From: Methylobacterium sp. J-048
GTDB lineage: Bacteria; Pseudomonadota; Alphaproteobacteria; Rhizobiales; Beijerinckiaceae
Direction of reading: 5' to 3'
DNA: 64,000 bases
Assembly (NCBI RefSeq): GCF_022829515.1
Contig: NZ_JAKSYL010000223.1
Span: 1 to 64,000 of the forward strand
Shown: positions 43,934 to 53,359 of the stretch, one piece after another
How positions within the stretch are numbered: the first letter of the stretch is position 1
How the letters are laid out: each line of letters begins with the position of its first letter
Translations under genes and position numbers: made by a program
Notes under the pieces: generated by a model
Database searches by the model: none
What the model was told of the DNA's origin: nothing
The model's input: the letters and a program-made list of their open reading frames with translations, nothing else

Positions 43934-44587
43934 TCAGGCGTTCAGGCGCCGATAGACCTCGATCGCGTCGTTGACGTCCTCGTAGACGATCGCGCGCCCG
44001 TTGAGCAGGACGAGGCCCTGCGTGCACCACTGGCGGATGGTCTCCATCGAGTGGGACACCATGATGATGTCGGCGTTCTTGCGCCGCTGGGAGAACACCT
44101 CGTCGCAGCGCTTGGAGAAGCGGGCGTCGCCCACCGAAGTGATCTCGTCGATCAGGTAGCAGTCGAACGGGATCGCCATGCTCATGCCGAAGGCGAGCCG
44201 GGCGCCCATGCCGGACGAGTACGTGTAGATCGGGACGTCGAGATAGCTGCCGAGTTCGGAGAAGTCCTCGACGAAGTCGAGCACCCGGCGGGGGTCCTCG
44301 CCGTAGATGCGGGCGACGAACATGACGTTGTCGCGGCCTGTCATCTTGGGATGGAAGCCGCCGGCAAAGCCCAGCGGCCACGAGATCCGCAAGCCGCGGT
44401 GGATCTTGCCCCGGGTCGGATCCTCGGTCCCGGCGATGAGCCGCATCGTGGTCGACTTGCCGGCGCCGTTGATGCCGAGAATGCCGTAGGAAACGCCGGG
44501 CTTCAGGGTGAACGACACCTGCTCCAGGATCGTCCGCTTGTGGCCGTCGGTGCGGTAGACCTTGCTGACTTTCTCGAAACGGATCAC
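43934..44587 (-). CDS. Capsule export ABC ATPase (KpsT/CtrD-like)
   Basis: About 217 residues. Walker A is GINGAGKST at residues 38-46, the signature loop reads YSSGMGARLAFG, and Walker B is CYLIDEITSVGDARF. The YSSGM form of the signature and the size match polysaccharide exporter ATPases such as KpsT. The likely start is the GTG at 44587, with GGAG about nine bases upstream; the longer ATG frame upstream lacks similarity. The permease partner KpsM is not in the window. Confidence 0.88.
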   Translation of the reverse strand: MIRFEKVSKVYRTDGHKRTILEQVSFTLKPGVSYGILGINGAGKSTTMRLIAGTEDPTRGKIHRGLRISWPLGFAGGFHPKMTGRDNVMFVARIYGEDPRRVLDFVEDFSELGSYLDVPIYTYSSGMGARLAFGMSMAIPFDCYLIDEITSVGDARFSKRCDEVFSQRRKNADIIMVSHSMETIRQWCTQGLVLLNGRAIVYEDVNDAIEVYRRLNA

Positions 44588-45116
44588 CGGGGTGGTCTCC
44601 AGGGCGGATTGCCGAAACGCCGGCCCGTGCTGTCTGGCTGTGCGGCTCCTGCCCTCGGAAAGCGGCGAATCTGAGAAGGCGGCCCGCTGAGCCGCGCCGC
44701 GCTGACCGTGCCGATAGGGTTGCTTGAGGGCCCGCAGCCTGACCGTCGTTGCGTGCGCCGCGAAGCAAGCCGGGGCAGCGCACGGTTTCAAACCGTGGTG
44801 GAACGCTGGGGCGCTTCGCTTCGCTCGCGATGACGATGCGGGCTGACCGGTCGACTGTTCGTCACAACGATCGTCCCTCAGACGCGCCGAGCGAACTGCA
44901 ACAAAATGCCGTTTTCGCCTTCTCGGTTGACGTACTGAGGTATTTGGCATACCAAATACCAACACGCACAGCGAGATGCGGCGCCAAGCTCCGGGCCAAA
45001 TGGAACTTTAGCGCCGTATCGTAGGAAGGCCGCGATGACGGACCCGAGCTTCGATCGCCTCGACAGACCCCGCATCACGGCTGCCGAATATCGACGGTGC
45101 GCGTGTCGGCCCGTCC
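44588..45116. other. Intergenic region, 529 bases, with an operator-like palindrome
   Basis: No open frame here has family features. The stretch contains remnants of a short dispersed repeat near 44815 (CGCTTCGCTTCGCTCGCGAT) and a 22-base palindrome at 44939-44960. It must include the promoter of the KpsT/KpsE genes and that of the PAS-domain gene. Confidence 0.55.
44939..44960. promoter_or_regulatory. Perfect 22-base palindrome, operator-like
   Basis: Arms GGTATTTGG and CCAAATACC are perfect complements around a CATA centre. Its core TTGGCATACCAA resembles sites of GntR/FCD-type repressors (TTGGTATACCAA). It lies about 155 bases before the PAS gene and about 670 before frc. Ownership is unknown; no GntR gene is in the window. 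Confidence 0.6.
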
Positions 45117-45578
45117 ATGTCGGCCACTGATGCCATGCTCGATCGCCCGCCTGCGGATGATCTGACGAACCTCGTCGAGGCCGTCGGCGACGCCGTAGTG
45201 GTTGCCGATCCTGAGGGCGCGATCACGGTCTGGAACCCGGCGGCCGAGCGGATCTTCGGCTTCACCGCCGCGGACGCTCTCGGGCAGACCCTCGACCTGA
45301 TCACGCCGGAGCGGCACCGGCGCCGCCACTGGGACGGCTACGCCAAGACCATGCGGACCGGAATCACCCGCTACGGGGCGGAGACCCTGCGGGTGCCGGC
45401 GATCCACAAGGACGGCCGCCAGCTCTCCATCGCCTTCACGGTCGGGATGATCCGGGACGCGTCGGACCAGGTGACCGGGATCGTCGCGGTGATCCGCGAC
45501 GAGACCGAGCGCTGGACCGAGGAGAAGCGCCTGCGCGAGCGCGTGGCCGAGCTCGAAGCCCTTCCGAACGGATCCTGA
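45117..45578 (+). CDS. PAS-domain sensor protein
   Basis: A 153-residue protein with one PAS domain at residues about 15-130: [20 protein letters not shown], then [20 protein letters not shown] and a terminal [20 protein letters not shown] coiled-coil linker. No output domain follows, so it works alone or through a partner. It lies 53 bases upstream of frc on the same strand and may share its transcript. PAS domains may bind a ligand or sense redox; the cofactor is not evident. Confidence 0.82.
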   Translation: MSATDAMLDRPPADDLTNLVEAVGDAVVVADPEGAITVWNPAAERIFGFTAADALGQTLDLITPERHRRRHWDGYAKTMRTGITRYGAETLRVPAIHKDGRQLSIAFTVGMIRDASDQVTGIVAVIRDETERWTEEKRLRERVAELEALPNGS

Positions 45579-45631
45579 CAAACGGGACCGTCCGAAGACC
45601 GCAAGCCTCACCGTGCAAGGGAGAACGCCAG

Positions 45632-46882
45632 ATGAGCAAGCCGTTGGATGGGATCAAGATCATCGACTTTACCCACGTCCAGGCCGGTCCCGCCTGCACG
45701 CAGTTGCTCGCGTGGTTCGGCGCCGACGTGATCAAGGTCGAGCGGCCGGGCTCGGGCGACGTGACCCGCACGCAGTTGCGCCACGTCGAGGATGCGGACG
45801 CGCTCTACTTCACGATGCTCAATTCCAACAAGCGCTCGCTGACGCTGGACACCAAGACCCAGGCCGGCAAGGAGGTCCTGGAGAAGCTGATCCAGGATTC
45901 CGACGTGATGGTCGAGAATTTCGGCCCCGGGGCGCTCGACCGGATGGGCTTCTCCTGGGCACGGATCCAGGAACTCAACCCCGGGATGATCCTGGCCTCG
46001 GTGAAGGGCTTCTCCGACGGGCACCATTACGAGGATCTGAAGGTCTACGAGAACGTCGCCCAATGTGCCGGCGGCGCCGCTTCGACCACCGGCTTCTGGG
46101 ACGGCCCGCCCACCGTCAGCGCCGCGGCCCTCGGTGATTCGAACACCGGCATGCACCTCGCCATCGGCATCCTCACGGCGCTCCACCAGAAGAACAAGAC
46201 CGGCACCGGCCAGAAGGTCGCCGTCTCGATGCAGGATTCGGTGATCAACCTCTGCCGGGTGAAGCTGCGCGACCAGCAGCGCCTCGACGCCCTGGGCTAT
46301 CTCGAGGAATATCCGCAATACCCGCACGGCGAGTTCTCGGACGTGGTGCCGCGCGGCGGCAATGCCGGCGGCGGCGGCCAGCCGGGCTGGGTGCTGAAGT
46401 GCAAGGGCTGGGAGACCGACCCGAACGCCTACATCTACTTCACGATCCAGGGCCATGCCTGGGCGCCGATCTGCAAGGTGCTCGGCCGGGAGGAGTGGAT
46501 TTCCGACCCCGCCTACAACACACCCCGCGCCCGGCAGGACAAGATCTTCGACATCTTCAAGACCATCGAAGAGTGGCTCGCCGACAAGACCAAGTTCGAG
46601 GCGGTCGACATCCTGCGCACCTACGACATCCCCTGCGCGCCGGTGCTGTCGATGAAGGAGATCGCCGAGGACAAGTCGCTGCGCGCCAGCGGCACCGTGG
46701 TCGAGGTGCCGCATCCGAAGCTCGGCAGCTACCTGACCGTCGGCAGCCCGATCAAGTTCTCCGACATGACCGTCGAGGTGAAGGCCTCGCCATTGCTCGG
46801 CGAGCATACCGACGAGGTGCTGACCGGCCTCGGCTACAGCCCCGCGCAGATCCAGGCGATGCACGAGGCCCGTGCGGTCTGA
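45632..46882 (+). CDS. frc: Formyl-CoA:oxalate CoA-transferase
   Basis: A 416-residue class III CoA-transferase. Gln17 (HVQAGP) and Asp169 (LGDSNTGMH) fall at exactly the positions of the Oxalobacter Frc catalytic residues, and the glycine loop [11 protein letters not shown] is present. Together these separate Frc from other CaiB-type enzymes. It transfers CoA from formyl-CoA to oxalate, giving oxalyl-CoA for Oxc (encoded 3 kb away on the other strand). Formate from the pathway can be oxidised for energy, as known in Methylobacterium. Confidence 0.94.
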   Translation: MSKPLDGIKIIDFTHVQAGPACTQLLAWFGADVIKVERPGSGDVTRTQLRHVEDADALYFTMLNSNKRSLTLDTKTQAGKEVLEKLIQDSDVMVENFGPGALDRMGFSWARIQELNPGMILASVKGFSDGHHYEDLKVYENVAQCAGGAASTTGFWDGPPTVSAAALGDSNTGMHLAIGILTALHQKNKTGTGQKVAVSMQDSVINLCRVKLRDQQRLDALGYLEEYPQYPHGEFSDVVPRGGNAGGGGQPGWVLKCKGWETDPNAYIYFTIQGHAWAPICKVLGREEWISDPAYNTPRARQDKIFDIFKTIEEWLADKTKFEAVDILRTYDIPCAPVLSMKEIAEDKSLRASGTVVEVPHPKLGSYLTVGSPIKFSDMTVEVKASPLLGEHTDEVLTGLGYSPAQIQAMHEARAV

Positions 46883-46913
46883 TAAGCGGCTCCCGACCTT
46901 TGCTAGTCTGAAG

Positions 46914-46940
46914 CGGGACGGCGCCCTCTGCGCCGTCCCG
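46914..46940 (+). terminator. Hairpin after frc
   Basis: An 11-base perfect inverted repeat (CGGGACGGCGC / GCGCCGTCCCG) with a 5-base loop, 31 bases after the frc stop. The trailing bases TCTCG are only weakly T-rich, so it may be a weak terminator. Confidence 0.65.
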
Positions 46941-46964
46941 TCTCGTCTGCGGGATCCGGATCCG

Positions 46965-48134
46965 ATGCGATCACTGCTCAGCCGCCTCCTTCCGGAGCTG
47001 ACGCCGGTCAGCACGCGTGAGCGTCTGCGCTCGGCCGCCGGCGCCCTGCTGGGGATCCTGGCCACCGGCCTGGTCTGCCGCGCCGCGATCGGACCCGAGG
47101 CCGCCCCGGTCCTGATCGCCCCGATGGGCGCCTCGGCGGTGCTGCTCTTCGCGGTGCCGGCGAGTCCGCTGGCGCAGCCGTGGTCGATCCTCGGCGGCAA
47201 CCTCGTCGCCGCCCTGGTCGGCGTTACGGCGGCGATCTGGGTGCCGGACCCCTTCGTGGCGGCTTCCGTGGCCATCGGCCTGGCGATCGCCCTGATGATG
47301 GCGCTGCGCTGCCTGCACCCGCCGAGCGGGGCGGTGGCGCTCACGGCGGTTCTGGGCGGCCCGGCGATCCGGGAACTCGGCTACGGCTTCGTGCTCTGGC
47401 CGGTGGCGGCCAATTCGCTGCTGCTGCTCGCCGCGGCGCTCCTGTTCAACAACCTCACCGGCCGCGCCTATCCGCACCTGCGCCCGGCCGGCAAGCGGAC
47501 CGATGATCCGGCGCCGGCCTCCCGCCTGGGCTTCCTGGCCTCGGACCTCGACGCGGCGCTGGAGGATTTCGACCAGCTGCTCGATGTCGACCGCGGCGAC
47601 CTGGAGCAGATCCTGCGGCGGGTGCAGATGCGCGTCTACGGGCGCCGCCCGGGCCAGACCACCTGCGCGACGATCATGTCCCGCGACGTGATCGGGGTCG
47701 CGCCGCACGAGTCCCTGGACGAGGCACTGCGGCTGCTGCGCCGCCACCGGATCAAGGCCCTGCCGGTCACCGACGAGCGCGCCCGGGTGCTCGGGATCGT
47801 CACTCAGACCGACCTCCTCGACAAGGCCGCCTGGGACAAGAGCGGCCCGCGCCTCGGCCTCGGCCGCCGTCTGCGGCTGACCGTGGAGCGCGGGCGGGCG
47901 CCCCATGGCTGCGCTGCCGACATCATGAGCGCGGTCGAGCCCGTCACGCCGGACACGCCCCTGGCCGAACTGGTGCTCAAGATGGCGGAGGCGGCCCTCC
48001 ACCACCTGCCGGTGGTCGACCCGGACGGCCGCCTGATCGGGATCGTCTCGCAGACCGACCTGATCCCGGCGCTGATCGCCGATGCCGGCAACACCGCGCG
48101 GGCCGGCGCGCCTCCGGACGCCGTACCCGCCTGA
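46965..48134 (+). CDS. HPP-family membrane protein with two CBS domains
   Basis: A 389-residue protein. The first half is the HPP integral-membrane domain with four to five helices and the eponymous CLHPPSGAVALTA segment. The second half has two CBS domains (TIMSRDVIGVAPHESLDEAL; DIMSAVEPVTPDTPLAELVL) each ending in a GIV(T/S)QTDL stretch. HPP proteins have been linked to nitrite transport in some bacteria and plants; the CBS pair probably senses adenosine nucleotides. The start at 46965 follows a hairpin after frc. Confidence 0.88.
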   Translation: MRSLLSRLLPELTPVSTRERLRSAAGALLGILATGLVCRAAIGPEAAPVLIAPMGASAVLLFAVPASPLAQPWSILGGNLVAALVGVTAAIWVPDPFVAASVAIGLAIALMMALRCLHPPSGAVALTAVLGGPAIRELGYGFVLWPVAANSLLLLAAALLFNNLTGRAYPHLRPAGKRTDDPAPASRLGFLASDLDAALEDFDQLLDVDRGDLEQILRRVQMRVYGRRPGQTTCATIMSRDVIGVAPHESLDEALRLLRRHRIKALPVTDERARVLGIVTQTDLLDKAAWDKSGPRLGLGRRLRLTVERGRAPHGCAADIMSAVEPVTPDTPLAELVLKMAEAALHHLPVVDPDGRLIGIVSQTDLIPALIADAGNTARAGAPPDAVPA

Positions 48135-48143
48135 CGCGCCGGA

Positions 48144-49715
48144 TCAGCCCTTCTTGACGTTCCAGAACACCGGCACGCCGTCGAGCACCCCGGTCACCGA
48201 GGGCTTGTACGAGGTCTGGTTGAAATACTGTCCGAGCGGCAGATAGGGCACGTCCGCAAAAGCCTGCTTCTGCAGGGCGTCCGCCAGCGTCTTGCGCGCG
48301 GCGGTATCGGGGGCGTCGAGCCATTCCTGGCGGAGCGTCTCGAGCATCTCGCTGGTCGGCCAGCCGACCGGGGCGCTCGCGCCGGTCCCGCGCAGGAACG
48401 CGCTGACCGCCGGGTTGGCTTGGTCGAGCCCGGCCCAGAAGGTGCAGAAGATGCTCCAGCCGCCCTGGGCGATCGGGTCGCGCTTGGCCCGCCGCTGGAC
48501 CACCGAGCCCCAATCCATGACCTGATAATCGACGTTGAACCCGGCGCGAGTCAGCATGTCGGCCGCCACGTCGGCCAGTGCCTTCAGGCTCGGGTAGTCG
48601 GAGGCGCCCATCAGCACCACCTTCTCGCCCTTGTAGCCGGCGGCGGCCAACGCCGTCTTGGCGGCGTCGAAGTCGCGCTTGCCGGTCAGTACGTCGAGGC
48701 CGGCCTCGCTCGCCATCGGCAAGCCGGGACAGAAGAAGCCGGTCGGCACGTGCCTCAGCTTCGGGTCGTCGCCGGTCACCGCCTGCATGAAGTCGGTCTG
48801 GTCGACCACCCTCAGCAGCACCTGCCGGATCGCCGGATTGTCGAAGGGCGGCAGCAGCTGGTTCATGCGCAGGCAGCCGATCAGCCCGGTCGGGTCCTTG
48901 ATCGAGGTCTTCAGGCTGCCCAGCGTCGGCACGAGGTCGGCGGGCGGCTGCTCCCACCAATCCATCTCGCCGGTCTGCATCGCCGAGGCGGCGGTGGCCT
49001 GATCGGGGATGACGTGCCACTCGACCCGGTCGAGGAAGGCGCGCTTCGGGCCCGAGGTCCATTGCGGCTCGCCGCCCTCGCGCGGGACGTACTTGTCGAA
49101 GCGCTCGTAGACGACCCGGGCGCCGACCATCCGCTCGTCCGCCTTGAACCGGAACGGACCGCTGCCGACCATCTCGGTCACTTGCGTGAACGCATCGGTC
49201 TTGGCCAGCCGCTCCGGCATGATCGCGCAGATCGGCGAGCCGACCTTGCCCAGGGCATCCGGCAGGAGCGGGAAGGGCTTTTTCAGCCGGAATTGGATGG
49301 TCCGGTCGTCGGGAGCCGAGAGCTCATCGGTGTAGGCCATGAGGGTCTGGCCCATCGGATCGCGCTTGGCCCAGCGATTGATGCTGGCGACACAGTCGCG
49401 GGCGAGCACCGGCGTGCCGTCGTGGAAGGTCAGCCCGGGCCGCAGCGTCATGCGCCACAGCTTGCCGTCATCCTCGACGACGTGGCCGGCGACCATCTGC
49501 GGCTGCGCGGCGTAGGTCGCATCGGTCCCGTACAGGGTGTCGAACACCGCGAGCCCGTGGTTGCGGGTGACGTAGGCGGTCGTCCAGATCGGATCGAGCA
49601 CCGTCAGGTCGGCCTGCGGGATGAACTTGAGCACCCGCGAGGACGCGCCCTGTGCGAGCGCCGGGGCGGCGAGCGCCGCGCCCGACAGGGCCACGAAGGA
49701 TCGTCTGGTCAGCAT
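48144..49715 (-). CDS. ABC transporter substrate-binding protein, family 5
   Basis: A 523-residue periplasmic solute-binding protein of the peptide/nickel (SBP_bac_5) family. The signal MLTRRSFVALSGAALAAPA has a Tat-like twin Arg. The mature part has the family's LRPGLTFHDGTPVLARDCVA and a long C-terminal lobe. No permease or ATPase gene is adjacent, so it is an orphan binding protein. It lies between the HPP gene (convergent) and oxc on the same strand; a role in oxalate uptake is not supported by the family. Confidence 0.88.
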   Translation of the reverse strand: MLTRRSFVALSGAALAAPALAQGASSRVLKFIPQADLTVLDPIWTTAYVTRNHGLAVFDTLYGTDATYAAQPQMVAGHVVEDDGKLWRMTLRPGLTFHDGTPVLARDCVASINRWAKRDPMGQTLMAYTDELSAPDDRTIQFRLKKPFPLLPDALGKVGSPICAIMPERLAKTDAFTQVTEMVGSGPFRFKADERMVGARVVYERFDKYVPREGGEPQWTSGPKRAFLDRVEWHVIPDQATAASAMQTGEMDWWEQPPADLVPTLGSLKTSIKDPTGLIGCLRMNQLLPPFDNPAIRQVLLRVVDQTDFMQAVTGDDPKLRHVPTGFFCPGLPMASEAGLDVLTGKRDFDAAKTALAAAGYKGEKVVLMGASDYPSLKALADVAADMLTRAGFNVDYQVMDWGSVVQRRAKRDPIAQGGWSIFCTFWAGLDQANPAVSAFLRGTGASAPVGWPTSEMLETLRQEWLDAPDTAARKTLADALQKQAFADVPYLPLGQYFNQTSYKPSVTGVLDGVPVFWNVKKG

Positions 49716-49847
49716 GTCGGGCGGCCCCTGCGGTGCGTGTCGCCGAAGCTTAGCACGAGGCGGGCCACGGGGAGGGGCGGGGGGGCGTTTCTCATGTGCA
49801 GGCTACAGGCATCACTTTGCCGACAGATGAGCGCTATGGCCCGGCCC

Positions 49848-49889
49848 GCGCGCCTCTCCCTCCCCCGCAGAGGGGGGAGGGAGCGCGCG
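49848..49889. repeat. GC-rich palindromic repeat, copy A
   Basis: CTCCCTCCCCC and its complement GGGGGGAGGGAG flank a short GCAGA-type loop, with further complementary GCGC ends. The same hairpin core occurs at 55160-55197. It lies downstream of oxc (minus strand) and ahead of the solute-binding protein gene. Confidence 0.75.
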
Positions 49890-49923
49890 TGTCCTTGAGA
49901 AGGGTATTGTCGTCCCGCTTGCT

Positions 49924-51669
49924 TCACGTCTTCTTCTTGATCCCACTCTGCGGATTGAGGCTGCCGATATTGCCGCTCTCGCTGCCGGCGGCCGGGTCGA
50001 TCACGGCGTTGACCAGCGACGGCCGGCCGGAATCCATCGCGGCGTTGACCGCCCGGGTCAGCTCGTCCGGCGAGGTGACGTGGTAGCCGTCGCCGCCGAA
50101 GGCCTCGATCATCTTGTCGTAGCGGGAATCCTTGACGAACACCGTGGTGGCCGGGTCGCGCCCGGTCGGGTCGGCATCGGTGCCGCGGTAGATGCCGTTG
50201 TTGTTGAACACGACGATGCAGACCGGCAGCCCGTACCGGCAGATCGTCTCGACCTCCATGCCGGAGAAGCCGAAGGCGCTGTCGCCTTCCACGCACAGGA
50301 CCGGCTTGCCGGTCTCGATCGCGGCGGCGACGGCGAAGCCCATGCCGATGCCCATGATGCCCCAGGTGCCGACATCCAGGCGCTTGCGCGGCTGGTACAT
50401 GTCGATGATGCCCCGGGCGAGGTCGAGGGTGTTGGCGCCCTCGTTGACCAGGATCGCGTCGGGCCGTTCCTTCACGATGGTCCGCAGGGCGCCGAGCGCC
50501 GCGTGGAAGGTCATGGGCGAGGCGTTGCTCATGAGCTTGGGCGCCATCTTGGCGATGTTCGCCTCGCGCTTGGTCTTGAGCGTGTCGATCCAGTCGGCCG
50601 GGGGCTGCTGCCAGCCCTGGCCCATGCCGTCGAGGAGCGCCTGAACGCAGGAGGCGATGTCGCCGACCACCGGGGCGACGATCTCGACGTTCGAATCCAT
50701 CTCGCGGGGCTCGATGTCGATCTGGATGAACTTGGTCGAGCCCGGCTCGCCCCAGCTCTTGCCCTTGCCGTGCGACAGCAGCCAGTTGAGCCGGGCGCCG
50801 ATCAGCAGCACCACGTCCGAATCCTTCAGGGCGGTCGAGCGCGCGGCGCCGGCCGAGAGCGGGTGCGTATCGGGCAGCAGGCCCTTGGCCATGCTCATCG
50901 GCACGTACGGGATGCCGCTGGTCTCGACGAGGGCGCGGATCGCGTCGTCGGCCTGCGCGTAGGCCGCGCCCTTGCCGAGCACGATCAGCGGCCGGCGGGC
51001 GGATTTCAGCACGTCCAGCGCCCGCGCGATCGCCTCGGGGGCGGGGCGCTGGGCCGGGGCCGGATCGATCACCTTCACGAGCGACGTCCGGCCGGCCTCG
51101 GCCTCCATCACCTGGGAGAACAGCTTGGCCGGCAGGTCGAGATAGACGCCGCCGGGCCTTCCGGAGCAGGCCGCGCGGATCGCCCGGGCGATTCCGATGC
51201 CGATATCGGCCGCGTGCAGCACCCGGAAGGCCGCCTTGCACAGGGGCTTGGCGATGGCGAGCTGGTCCATCTCCTCGTAATCGCCCTGCTGGAGATCGAC
51301 GATCTCGCGCTCGGACGAGCCCGAGATCAGGATCATCGGGAAGCAGTTGGTGGTGGCGTTGGCGAGCGCCGTGAGGCCGTTGAGGAAGCCCGGCGCCGAG
51401 ACCGTGAGGCAGATGCCCGGCTTCTGGGTGAGGAAGCCCGCGATCGCGGCGGCGTTGCCGGCATGCTGTTCGTGCCGGAACGATACCACCCGCATGCCCG
51501 CCGCCTGCGCCATGCGGCCGAGATCGGTGATCGGGATGCCGGGAACGCCGTAGATCGTCTCGATGCCGTTGAGCTTGAGCGCGTCGATGACGAGGTGGAA
51601 GCCGTCGGTGAGATCCGGCTCGGCCTCGATCTCGGGGGCGGTGTGGACGATCTTTGCCAGAGCGGTCAT
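49924..51669 (-). CDS. oxc: Oxalyl-CoA decarboxylase
   Basis: A 581-residue thiamine-diphosphate enzyme. The catalytic Glu67 is in [12 protein letters not shown], and the ThDP/Mg-binding region is [16 protein letters not shown] through [10 protein letters not shown]. The [20 protein letters not shown] start matches Oxc rather than acetolactate synthase. It decarboxylates oxalyl-CoA to formyl-CoA, which Frc recycles. The OxlT-like gene lies upstream on the same strand and the two together with frc complete oxalate breakdown to formate and carbon dioxide. Confidence 0.95.
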   Translation of the reverse strand: MTALAKIVHTAPEIEAEPDLTDGFHLVIDALKLNGIETIYGVPGIPITDLGRMAQAAGMRVVSFRHEQHAGNAAAIAGFLTQKPGICLTVSAPGFLNGLTALANATTNCFPMILISGSSEREIVDLQQGDYEEMDQLAIAKPLCKAAFRVLHAADIGIGIARAIRAACSGRPGGVYLDLPAKLFSQVMEAEAGRTSLVKVIDPAPAQRPAPEAIARALDVLKSARRPLIVLGKGAAYAQADDAIRALVETSGIPYVPMSMAKGLLPDTHPLSAGAARSTALKDSDVVLLIGARLNWLLSHGKGKSWGEPGSTKFIQIDIEPREMDSNVEIVAPVVGDIASCVQALLDGMGQGWQQPPADWIDTLKTKREANIAKMAPKLMSNASPMTFHAALGALRTIVKERPDAILVNEGANTLDLARGIIDMYQPRKRLDVGTWGIMGIGMGFAVAAAIETGKPVLCVEGDSAFGFSGMEVETICRYGLPVCIVVFNNNGIYRGTDADPTGRDPATTVFVKDSRYDKMIEAFGGDGYHVTSPDELTRAVNAAMDSGRPSLVNAVIDPAAGSESGNIGSLNPQSGIKKKT

Positions 51670-51746
51670 CGCTGTTTCTCCCGGAAATTCAGTGTCGGTA
51701 CGGGCGGCCCTCAGGGGCTGTGTTTGTGCGATCTCCGACCCGCTTC

Positions 51747-51868
51747 CCTCCTCCTGCGGTGCCCGCGCCGGCGGGCCTCGAAGGAGCCCTTCAGAAGTCT
51801 CTGCGATCCCTGGAGCCCTCCTTCGAGGCCTCCGCTTCGCTTCGTCACCTCAGGATGAGGAGGAGGAT
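51747..51868. repeat. Intergenic inverted-repeat element between oxc and OxlT-like gene
   Basis: About 120 bases of near-palindromic sequence: GCCTCGAAGGAG near 51774 pairs with CTCCTTCGAGGC near 51818, and outer CTCCTCCTG pairs with the CAGGATGAGGAG end. Such elements are typical of Methylobacterium-type intergenic DNA. It separates oxc from the upstream OxlT-like gene. Confidence 0.7.
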
Positions 51869-51922
51869 AGGAGATCCGTGGATTCAAGCGGCGTTCGATG
51901 CAGGTCGTGACATCGGGAGCAT

Positions 51923-53209
51923 TCAGGCCACCCGGATCGGCTGGGCGGCGAGCGCCGCGGGATGTTCGCCCTCGGCGAGGTAGCGGGCCCGCAGCGGCCG
52001 CAGCACGAAGATCGCGAGCGCGGCGGCGGCGACGTTCAGCCCGATGATCAGCGCGAACACCGCCGACCAGCCATAGGCCGCCGAGAGCAGGCTCGCGAAC
52101 GGCACCAGGAACGCGGCGGTACCCTTGGCGGTGTAGAGCAGGCCGGCATTGCTGGCGGCGTATTTCGACCCGAACGTATCCCCGCAGGTCGCCGGGAACA
52201 GCGAGTAGATCTCGCCGAACACCCCGAAATACACCGCGGTGGCGAACACGAACACCATCGGGTGGTGGCCGTAGGTGAGCAGCACGATCACCGCGAGCGC
52301 CGCCGTCGAGAAGGCGATGAACATCGTGTTCTCCCGGCCGATATGGTCGGAGACGTAGCCGAAGAACGGCCGCCCGAACCCGTCGAAGATCCGGTCGAGG
52401 GAGATCGCCAGGGTCAGCGCCGCCATCTGGAGACCGAACAGGCTGACCGGCACGCCGGCCACGTGGAAATCGTGGGCGATCGGGGCGATCTGCGCCGCCG
52501 CCATCAGGCCGCCCGAGGCGACCATGACGAACATCGCGTACATCACCCAGAAGACCAGCGTGCGAACCGCCTCGCGGGGGCTGCGGTCGACCTTGGTCTG
52601 GGGCAGGCGCAGGCTCGTGCGCTGCATCGGCGCAGCGCTCACGGGCTTGCGCAGCAGGAAGGCGAGGGCGAGGACGACCGCGCCCTGGCCGATGCCGAAA
52701 TACAGGAAGGCGTCCTGGTAGCCGCTGGTGGCGATCATCCGGGCGATCGGCACCACCGTGATGGCCGCGCCCGCGCCGAATCCGGCGGCGGTGGCGCCGG
52801 CGGCGAGCCCACGGCGATGCGGAAACCACTTCAGGGCGTTGCCGACGCAGGTGCCGTAGACCGAGCCGGCGCCGATGCCGCCGACCACGGCGCCGAGATA
52901 GAGCAGGGCGAGGCTGTCCGCGTAGGCGTCGATGGTCCAGGCCAGGGCGATCATCACGCCGCCGAAGGCGACCACCAGGCTCGGGCCGTAGCGATCGACG
53001 AACCAGGCCTCCACGGGCACCAGCCAGGTCTCGGTGGCGACGAACAACGTGAAAGCGAGCTGGATCGCCGCCCGCCCCCAGTGGTAGCGCTGGTCGATGG
53101 GATCGACGAACAGCGTCCAGCCGTATTGCAGGTTGGCGATCATGGCCATGCAGATCACCCCGAAGGCGAGCTGCCACCATTTCGCCGACGGCGAATCCTG
53201 GCGTTCCAT
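51923..53209 (-). CDS. Oxalate/formate antiporter-like MFS transporter
   Basis: A 428-residue major-facilitator protein with 12 helices. The sequence ANLQYGWTLFVDPIDQRYHW in helix 1 is typical of the OxlT family, GRPFFGYVSDHIGRE is the central loop, and a Lys in the LLYTAKGTAAF stretch of a late helix may match the substrate Lys of Oxalobacter OxlT. It would import oxalate and export formate, or act in a related carboxylate exchange. The gene is 254 bases upstream of oxc on the same strand. Assignment to oxalate is mainly by context. Confidence 0.85.
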   Translation of the reverse strand: MERQDSPSAKWWQLAFGVICMAMIANLQYGWTLFVDPIDQRYHWGRAAIQLAFTLFVATETWLVPVEAWFVDRYGPSLVVAFGGVMIALAWTIDAYADSLALLYLGAVVGGIGAGSVYGTCVGNALKWFPHRRGLAAGATAAGFGAGAAITVVPIARMIATSGYQDAFLYFGIGQGAVVLALAFLLRKPVSAAPMQRTSLRLPQTKVDRSPREAVRTLVFWVMYAMFVMVASGGLMAAAQIAPIAHDFHVAGVPVSLFGLQMAALTLAISLDRIFDGFGRPFFGYVSDHIGRENTMFIAFSTAALAVIVLLTYGHHPMVFVFATAVYFGVFGEIYSLFPATCGDTFGSKYAASNAGLLYTAKGTAAFLVPFASLLSAAYGWSAVFALIIGLNVAAAALAIFVLRPLRARYLAEGEHPAALAAQPIRVA

Positions 53210-53359
53210 CCCTGAGCCTCTCTGGTGGGCGGCGCGTCCTTGCGATGGCGCGTCTGGCGTGCAGGCTCAATCATGCATATCCGGCTCAGGCATGCAATAT
53301 ACCAGAGCGACAGAGCGGCGGCCCGTTGTCATTTCAGGTACTATTGTTCCACTTTCCGA

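Noticed and set aside
53210-53359. Regulatory repeats upstream of the OxlT-like gene
   Set aside because: Direct repeats of ATATGCATG-like sequence are visible but short and imperfect, so no operator is claimed.
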